Part shown: positions 43,984 to 48,812 of the stretch, in pieces | Numbering within the stretch: the stretch's first letter is position 1 | How the letters are laid out: every line of letters begins with the position of its first letter | NCBI GenBank assembly: GCA_052035295.1 | Contig: JBPOHS010000081.1 | Coordinates: 1 to 48,812, forward strand | DNA from: HdN1 sp052035295 | Lineage (GTDB): Bacteria; Pseudomonadota; Gammaproteobacteria; Pseudomonadales; Ketobacteraceae | Reading direction: 5' to 3' | Length of the DNA: 48,812 nt | The notes under the pieces: generated by a model | Seen by the model: the letters and a program-made list of their open reading frames with translations, nothing else | Told to the model about the DNA's origin: nothing | Database searches by the model: none | Translations under genes and position numbers: made by a program

Positions 43984-44043
43984 GCGTCTTCAATGCTTGC
44001 GTCTTCAAAACAAGCGTCCTCAACGCTGGCGTCATCAAAATGT
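43984..44043. repeat. 15-bp tandem repeat between receptor and esterase genes
   Basis: Four consecutive 15-base units share GCGTC-TCAA (starting at 43984, 43999, 44014 and 44029). They differ at a few positions each. No gene uses them in a supported frame. Confidence 0.88.
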
Positions 44044-44089
44044 AACGAAATTCGTTTACCTCTGGAATTTCGACTGATTAGTCTATAAT
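44042..44089 (+). promoter_or_regulatory. Candidate promoter/operator before the HSL-type esterase gene
   Basis: A perfect TATAAT at 44084-44089 lies 48 bases before the ATG, with no good -35. Upstream, GTAACGAA and TTCGTTTAC form a short inverted repeat (44042-44059), a possible operator. Confidence 0.5.
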
Positions 44090-44136
44090 AAAGCTCATGT
44101 GCTCTGACAAGAACGAACGCCTCCGAGGTGTGAAAC

Positions 44137-45141
44137 ATGAGTTCGCAGTTGATGTTGGTGAATCGCATCCTGAAATCCACCGTCAAACCGGCGTTGCATT
44201 TCATCAGTTTCGATGAAAACAAGATCGCTGAGCGTCGCGGTCTGCTGTGTGCCCTTGCATCCCTGATTCCCCTGCCACGTGATATCGAAATACATCCTTT
44301 CAAGCTGGGTGCCTTTGGCGCTGAATGGGTTGATGCACAATCCGACGTCTCTGACGCTCAGTCCCGGGTACTGTTGTATCTGCATGGCGGCGCCTATCTG
44401 GTGGGGTCACCGATCACTCACCGCAATATCACGACGCGGCTGGCCAAATACGGGGGTTGTCGCGTGCTGGCGATCAATTACCGCAAATCACCGCAATACC
44501 CGTTTCCCTATGCGCTGGAAGATGCCGTGTCGGCCTACCGTTATTTGCTGGCGGAAGGTTATGCGCCTGAGCACATCACCATCGCCGGTGATTCGGCCGG
44601 GGGGAATCTGACCTTTCTGACCACGTTGGCACTGCGGGATCGCGGTTTGCCGCTGCCGGCGGGCATTATCGGTATTTCGCCCTGGACGGATTTGTCGTCC
44701 TCCGGGGATTCTATGTTGAGCCATCGCGGTCTTGATCCCATGTTGCCAGCGCGCCGGATTCGCCATGCGGCCAAGCTGCACGCCAACGGGATCGCCCTTG
44801 ATAGCCCGATGCTTTCCCCGGTTTTTGCGGAACTGCATGGGTTGCCACCCATTCTGGTGCATGTGGGCGGTAGCGAGGTGTTGTTGTCGGATTCGCTGCG
44901 GTTTGTTGATCGTGCCCGTAACTACGGCGTTAGTGCGCACCTCAAGGTCTGGAAAAACGCGCCACATGTTTTTCAGTTGTTCGCCGGTTTCGTGCCGCAG
45001 AGCAAACAATCACTGCGGGAAATAGGTAACTTTATGCGTCAGTGCTGGGGTGACTTCGCGGCAGTGCCGAGCAACCCGGTCACCCATGAGCCGGTTCTGC
45101 AGGACGATGCGGTGAACAGCATGCCGGTGGCGACCTTATAA
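44137..45141 (+). CDS. HSL-family alpha/beta hydrolase (esterase/lipase)
   Basis: The 334-residue protein belongs to the hormone-sensitive lipase group. The oxyanion motif HGGA is at 83-86, and the nucleophile S153 lies in GDSAGG. The family-typical histidine and aspartate follow (HVGGSEVLLSDS and NAPHVFQLF). There is no signal peptide, so it should act in the cytoplasm on short- or medium-chain esters. A strong terminator follows. Its position next to a patatin-type phospholipase and repeats suggests a lipid-related context. The -10-like TATAAT and inverted repeat upstream may control it. Confidence 0.92.
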   Translation: MSSQLMLVNRILKSTVKPALHFISFDENKIAERRGLLCALASLIPLPRDIEIHPFKLGAFGAEWVDAQSDVSDAQSRVLLYLHGGAYLVGSPITHRNITTRLAKYGGCRVLAINYRKSPQYPFPYALEDAVSAYRYLLAEGYAPEHITIAGDSAGGNLTFLTTLALRDRGLPLPAGIIGISPWTDLSSSGDSMLSHRGLDPMLPARRIRHAAKLHANGIALDSPMLSPVFAELHGLPPILVHVGGSEVLLSDSLRFVDRARNYGVSAHLKVWKNAPHVFQLFAGFVPQSKQSLREIGNFMRQCWGDFAAVPSNPVTHEPVLQDDAVNSMPVATL

Positions 45142-45166
45142 CGGAAAGCAGGTGGCAAGCGGACAT

Positions 45167-45200
45167 AAACGCCCTGCACCTGCAGGGCGTTTGCTTTTTT
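45167..45200 (+). terminator. Rho-independent terminator after esterase gene
   Basis: The perfect 12-base stem AAACGCCCTGCA with its complement, two-base centre and following T-tract ends the esterase transcript. Confidence 0.94.
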
Positions 45201-45256
45201 GACCCCAAGAAAATCAGGGGTTTGGGCTGGCAAAATCACCTGACAGGTGGCACACT

Positions 45257-45288
45257 CGAATTGACCAAGCACTTGCTTGGTCAATTCG
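45257..45288. promoter_or_regulatory. Perfect palindrome before patatin gene (candidate TetR-type operator)
   Basis: Fifteen-base arms (CGAATTGACCAAGCA and its complement) flank a two-base centre. The core ACCAAGCACTTGCT fits the ANCAAGNNCTTGNT pattern known for the TetR-family repressor KstR2. No T-tract follows, so it is not a terminator. No regulator gene lies nearby. Confidence 0.7.
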
Positions 45289-45336
45289 CAAACTGAAGCA
45301 GGACGAGCGCTTGTGTTGCTGTCGCGCTTAGTTGCA

Positions 45337-45444
45337 CCAAGGACAACTGGTCCACCAAAGGCAACTGGTCCAGCAAGGGCATCTGGTCCAGCAAGGGCAG
45401 CAGGTTCTGAAAAGGCAGCCGGTACGGAAAAGCAGCAAAGGGCA
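45337..45444. repeat. 18-bp tandem repeat before patatin gene
   Basis: Units of 18 bases begin at 45337, 45355 and 45373 and share AACTGGTCCA-type cores; decayed copies continue to about 45444. In the patatin frame they read PRTTGP, PKATGP, ARASGP and ARAAGS, closed by two stops just before the ATG. The frame has no clear start codon, so this is probably an untranslated leader. Confidence 0.88.
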
Positions 45445-45459
45445 GAGGAGTCGTAGTAG

Positions 45460-46965
45460 ATGTTGAAGTGGCTGAGTGCACAAGGTCGGGAATTGGCGCG
45501 TATCGAAAAGCAGCTCGACAAAGCAGCGAGTTACGAGGAATGGCAGCGTGGCGCCCTGCTGCACGACAAATGTTCGGGCAAGGATCGCTGGAAAGTGCGG
45601 GACGAAACCGCACTCTACGATCACGTGGATATTCGCGTGCGTTACAATCACCTGCGTTCGTTGCTGGATGACAAGAATCACGAAGAATTGCTGTACGCCC
45701 TCAACGAAGGCATTCATGGCAACATGAGCGGCATGGGGCAGCCGATACTGTATTCGCAAAGTAAAATCGGCACCAAGCAACTCATCGACGATTACGTCAA
45801 TACCATTGTCGAAGCCCTGCATTTCATTTCCCGCGTCGATGACAGCAAAATTCCGCTGGCCGAAAAGGTCGATTTTTTTCGCCGCGCCAGCCACTGTTAT
45901 GGCCGCTCTGCCTTGATGCTGAGTGGCGGTGCCGGTCTGATTTATTTTCATCACGGTGTTGTGCAGACACTGGTCGAACACGACCTGTTGCCTAACGTGA
46001 TTTCCGGCGCCAGTGCAGGCTCCTGGGTGTCGGCGCAGCTGGCCATGTACACCAACGAAGAACTGCGTGCCGGTTATTTTGACCGTTATCGTTACGACAT
46101 GCCGACCCACCTCAACCCGTTGCGCGTTCTTTCGGGTCTGCAACCCGGTGTGACCCCTCTGTCGGTCAAGGAAAGCGCCATTGATGGCATTCGCAATGAC
46201 ATGACCTTCCAGGAGGCCTACGAGCATACCGGCCGTTACATCAACGTCTCTATCGCGCCGGCCGAAAAACACCAGAACTCGCGCCTGATGAACGCCATTA
46301 CTTCCCCCAACGTCTACATCCGTTCCGCCATTGATGCATCAGGCAGCATCCCTGGCGTGGTGCCGCCGGTAACGCTGTATGCGAAGGGCGCCAACGGCAA
46401 ACCGAAACCGTATCTGCCTTCCCGCAAATGGGTCGACGGTTCGTTTGCGCAAGACCTGCCTGCCAAGCGTTTGTCGCGGCTCTTTGGTGTCAATCACTAC
46501 ATCGTCAGCATGATCAACCCGCTCGCGGTGCCTTTCGTTGAAGATCCGAAACTGCGCTACAAGAAAGGCGTTACCAGTGTCGCGAACGGCATGATCATCA
46601 ATGCCGCCAAGGATGTGCTGAGCGGTGCGGAGAACTATCTGTCGCGTTTCGGGGCTTCTTTCGTCAGCCCGGCGATTTTGTTGGCGCACGGCGTGCTTGA
46701 TCAGGATTACACCGGCGACGTCAATTTGATTCTGGAGAAAAAGGATTTCTACTGGCGTAATGTGTTGTTCAGCTTCCCCAGGGACAGCGAGGTGCAAAAT
46801 CTGATTGCCGCTGGCAAGCGCAGTACGTGGGCGAAGCTGTCGATCATCCGTAACGCCACACTGATCGGCCGCGAGCTCGACGCGATCCTGGAGAAGCTGG
46901 ATCAAAGAGAGTTTGGTAAACGTTCAAACAATATCGGACAGCGCCATCTGACGTTGTCGGCGTAG
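45460..46965 (+). CDS. Patatin-like phospholipase with DUF3336 domain
   Basis: The 501-residue protein starts with a DUF3336 domain (about 10-140), followed by a patatin lipase domain (about 150-350). The oxyanion segment is SGGAGLIYFH, the nucleophile S185 lies in GASAGS, and the catalytic aspartate D326 is in VDGSFAQDLP. DUF3336 plus patatin is the layout of yeast Tgl3/Tgl4/Tgl5 and bacterial triacylglycerol or phospholipid hydrolases. The start ATG follows two in-frame stops and GGCAGAGGAG. The 3' end is inside a 22-bp tandem repeat. It may be controlled by the palindrome upstream. Confidence 0.93.
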   Translation: MLKWLSAQGRELARIEKQLDKAASYEEWQRGALLHDKCSGKDRWKVRDETALYDHVDIRVRYNHLRSLLDDKNHEELLYALNEGIHGNMSGMGQPILYSQSKIGTKQLIDDYVNTIVEALHFISRVDDSKIPLAEKVDFFRRASHCYGRSALMLSGGAGLIYFHHGVVQTLVEHDLLPNVISGASAGSWVSAQLAMYTNEELRAGYFDRYRYDMPTHLNPLRVLSGLQPGVTPLSVKESAIDGIRNDMTFQEAYEHTGRYINVSIAPAEKHQNSRLMNAITSPNVYIRSAIDASGSIPGVVPPVTLYAKGANGKPKPYLPSRKWVDGSFAQDLPAKRLSRLFGVNHYIVSMINPLAVPFVEDPKLRYKKGVTSVANGMIINAAKDVLSGAENYLSRFGASFVSPAILLAHGVLDQDYTGDVNLILEKKDFYWRNVLFSFPRDSEVQNLIAAGKRSTWAKLSIIRNATLIGRELDAILEKLDQREFGKRSNNIGQRHLTLSA

Positions 46966-47015
46966 CCATATGACGTTATCGGTGTAGCCATATGACGTTA
47001 ACGGCGTAGCAATGT
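46950..47015. repeat. 22-bp tandem repeat overlapping the patatin stop codon
   Basis: Three consecutive 22-base units, GACGTTGTCGGCGTAGCCAT-AT and near copies starting at 46972 and 46994, duplicate the last codons and stop of the patatin gene. The first copy contains the real stop TAG. Confidence 0.9.
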
Positions 47016-47049
47016 GGACCGGTGGCAGCGGAGATACTTTGCTGCCACC

Positions 47050-47907
47050 TCACCGATCCCCGACCCGCCGTGCTTCCTCGAGATGCTCACACAGGATCTT
47101 TGCTGCATCCAAAGCCCTCGGCGTTGGCCGCGTGAAGATATCCGCATCCACATAATGCATCTGCACATTTTTCACCGCCGGGATCTGCTGCCATTGTTGC
47201 CAGTCCTGGCGCCAACTGTCCAAAGCCTTGCTGCCATGTTTGGCACTCGACAAAATCACCTGCGGTTTGCGCGCCAGTAACGATTCGAAGGCCACGATGG
47301 GCGCCGGTTCCTTCACGTCTGCGTAAATGTTGCGACCGCCGCAAATCGCCAACAGATCGTTGACGAAATGCGTTCCACCCAGGGTGTACAGCGGTTTTTC
47401 CCACACCTGGTAGAACACGCTCACGGTCGGGCGTTCGGCGTAGGTTTTGCGCAGTGTTGCTATTTCCCGTTCGAACTGATCGACCTTGTCGGTGGACGCA
47501 GCCGGTAACGACAGTGTCGTCGCCAAACGACGCAGTTCAGTGGCGATGTCGGCGACCGCGTGCGGCTCGGATTCAAACAGGGGAATGCGGCGCTCTTTCA
47601 GCGCCTGGTAAACATTGGCCGGGTTGCCGCTGGGCCAGATCAGCACCAGCGTCGGGGAAAGGCTGGCGATTTTTTCCAGGCTGAGGGTTTGGTAACCCCC
47701 CACGCGCGGAATCTTTTTGGCTGCTTCCGGGTAGTCGCTGTATTCCACGGCGCCCACCAGCCGATCTTCCGCACCGAGAAAAAACACGTATTCGGTGGTG
47801 TGCGGCGCCAGTGAAATCAGGCGTTCGGGTTCTGCTTGTGCGCTGGTGCTCGCACCACTGACTGCGATCATCGCAGCCAGTCGTGTGTATGGCGCGCGTG
47901 GTTTCAT
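47050..47907 (-). CDS. btuF: BtuF-like periplasmic binding protein
   Basis: The 285-residue protein has an N-terminal signal peptide ending STSAQA (about residue 25). It then shows the two-lobed helical-backbone binding-protein fold of BtuF, the vitamin B12-binding component of an ABC importer. Recognisable elements are RLISLAPHTTEYVFFLGAEDRLVG, VGGYQTLSLEKIASLSPTLV and the later GGRNIYADV. Iron-siderophore binding is an alternative within the same fold. No ABC permease or ATPase is adjacent. Its start overlaps the stop of the RND transporter gene by four bases (ATGA), so the two are co-translated. Confidence 0.87.
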   Translation of the reverse strand: MKPRAPYTRLAAMIAVSGASTSAQAEPERLISLAPHTTEYVFFLGAEDRLVGAVEYSDYPEAAKKIPRVGGYQTLSLEKIASLSPTLVLIWPSGNPANVYQALKERRIPLFESEPHAVADIATELRRLATTLSLPAASTDKVDQFEREIATLRKTYAERPTVSVFYQVWEKPLYTLGGTHFVNDLLAICGGRNIYADVKEPAPIVAFESLLARKPQVILSSAKHGSKALDSWRQDWQQWQQIPAVKNVQMHYVDADIFTRPTPRALDAAKILCEHLEEARRVGDR

Positions 47908-48812
47908 GCGCCTGCCTTGGACGTCGCATCAACCGCTGCCTTGTTCTTGGTGAAATCGGCAGGGTTGATCGGGAACACTTTGAGTACCGACGGCAGGAAC
48001 AGCACGTCGAACAGGATGGCGATGATGATGGTGCCGGAGACCAGCAATCCCAGCGTGGCGTTCACGGTGAAATCCGAGAAGGTCATCATCGCGAATCCGG
48101 CTGACAAAACAACGGTAGTGATCAGTACACCGCGCCCAGCCTGTTCAAAGGTGAAACGAATGCTGTCATCCACCGACAGACCGTTGCGCAGACCATCGGA
48201 AAACTTGGTGAACAGGTGAATGGTGTCGTCGACGATGATACCCATGGTGATGGTGAAAATGACCGCAACCCCCATGTTGACCTCACCGACGAAAATTCCC
48301 CACAACCCAAGCGTTATGGCGGAAGGGAAGATGTTGGGCAACAGGGCCATGAGACCAAGGCGTACTGAGCCGAAGCAGAAAATCATCGACAGACAGATCA
48401 CCGCGATCGAGGTGAGCGTGCCGAGAAATACGCTGCGAATACTGGTTTGCCCGATATGCGAGAACATGATGGTGGGGCTGGCGCCGGGCACCTGAATCTC
48501 GGGGGCATTCTTGCCCAGCCATTCCTGTACCCGCGCTTCGAACGCGAGGTTTTCGCGCGCTTTCATCATCGGTGTGGTGATGGTCAGGCGCATGGCGGAG
48601 CGCGGTGTGTCGAGCTGGTTGTTCAAATCCATGCCCTGCGGAAGCGACATTTCGTACATCAACAAATATTGTGATGCCAGCTCGCGGGATTCCGGCAGTA
48701 CGTAATAGGCTGGATCGTCACCATGCATGTTGCGGTTGAGGCGCTTCATCAAGTCGGTAAAGCTGTTGACGTGCACCACTTCCGGTTGGGTCTTGGCCCA
48801 TTGCACAAAAGC
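47904..48812 (-). CDS. RND-family transporter, C-terminal part (N-terminus beyond window)
   Basis: The reading frame is open to the right edge, so about 303 codons of a longer protein are seen. It has a periplasmic segment, then five or so membrane segments including SVFLGTLTSIAVICLSMIFCFG, IFPSAITLGLWGIFVGEVNMGVA and the final GTIIIAILFDVLFLPSVL. The MGIIVDDTIHLFTKF segment is typical of the MMPL/HAE3 branch of RND transporters. These export hydrophobic compounds, sterol-like molecules or hopanoids. The four-base overlap with the BtuF-like gene makes an operon. The substrate cannot be told from this end. Confidence 0.9.
   Translation of the reverse strand, partial: AFVQWAKTQPEVVHVNSFTDLMKRLNRNMHGDDPAYYVLPESRELASQYLLMYEMSLPQGMDLNNQLDTPRSAMRLTITTPMMKARENLAFEARVQEWLGKNAPEIQVPGASPTIMFSHIGQTSIRSVFLGTLTSIAVICLSMIFCFGSVRLGLMALLPNIFPSAITLGLWGIFVGEVNMGVAVIFTITMGIIVDDTIHLFTKFSDGLRNGLSVDDSIRFTFEQAGRGVLITTVVLSAGFAMMTFSDFTVNATLGLLVSGTIIIAILFDVLFLPSVLKVFPINPADFTKNKAAVDATSKAGA

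Noticed and set aside
43824..44303. 159-residue minus-strand frame across the 15-bp repeats
   Set aside because: It reads the repeat as an acidic five-residue pattern but overlaps the receptor end and the esterase start antisense, with no ribosome site.
45281..45613. Minus-strand frame with a Leu/Asp/Gln repeat across the 18-bp repeats
   Set aside because: It begins inside the patatin coding sequence on the opposite strand and depends entirely on the repeat.

Overview
This window comes from a Gammaproteobacterium. The evidence is a set of typical gammaproteobacterial genes: the EF-P paralogue EfpL, YfbR, UbiJ-like SCP2, RimO, class I fructose bisphosphatase and GuaD. A HptB-HsbR-HsbA type partner-switch cassette next to chemotaxis genes is an arrangement known from Pseudomonas and relatives. 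A PhaI-type phasin, glutaryl-CoA dehydrogenase, a WS/DGAT-like acyltransferase fold, a DUF3336 patatin and several esterases suggest a lipid- or polyester-storing heterotroph. I cannot name a genus. No rRNA, tRNA, phage, insertion sequence or CRISPR array was seen.

Layout. 1-6810 (+): chemosensory and partner-switch cluster, with the MCP end, cheR, cheD, cheB, a degenerate MCP-like membrane protein, an HsbA-like STAS protein, an HsbR-like REC-PP2C-ATPase protein and an Hpt protein, closed by a two-way terminator shared with a tail-anchored response regulator (6919-7941, -). 8088-15330: DUF4112, serine hydrolase, osmC-efpL, two DUF445 genes, a UbiJ-like membrane protein, and a small membrane protein with a phasin. 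15690-25462: a ParA-type ATPase divergent from the phasin, gcdH, a ferritin-like diiron protein, a 7TMR-DISM diguanylate cyclase, guaD-fbp and an Atm1/ABCB7-like exporter. 25490-30363: acyltransferase and PF10118 genes facing a TPP enzyme-YfbR pair. 30400-39418: a long CoA-transferase, a REC-PAS-GGDEF-EAL protein, PIN-PhoH, a nitronate monooxygenase, a second YfbR and an alpha/beta hydrolase. 39635-48812: a small helical protein, a CheW protein with a CZB domain nested in it, rimO, an MCP broken by an in-frame stop, an HSL-type esterase, a DUF3336 patatin, a BtuF-like protein and a truncated RND transporter.

How the genes work together. The strongest functional unit is 1-6810. CheR, CheD and CheB adjust receptors, and the first receptor ends in a CheR-tether-like pentapeptide. 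The Hpt to HsbR to HsbA relay probably links a phosphorelay to anti-sigma or c-di-GMP control. Two c-di-GMP enzymes, a CZB-CheW protein and a second receptor elsewhere in the window fit a signalling-rich genome. The most unusual items are the degenerate MCP-tip protein at 3208-4152, the tail-anchored response regulator, the CheW fold split by a CZB domain, and a nested hairpin upstream of the PIN-PhoH gene. Short tandem repeats (15, 18, 18 and 22 bp) lie next to genes at four places, and a perfect 15-bp-arm palindrome precedes the patatin gene.
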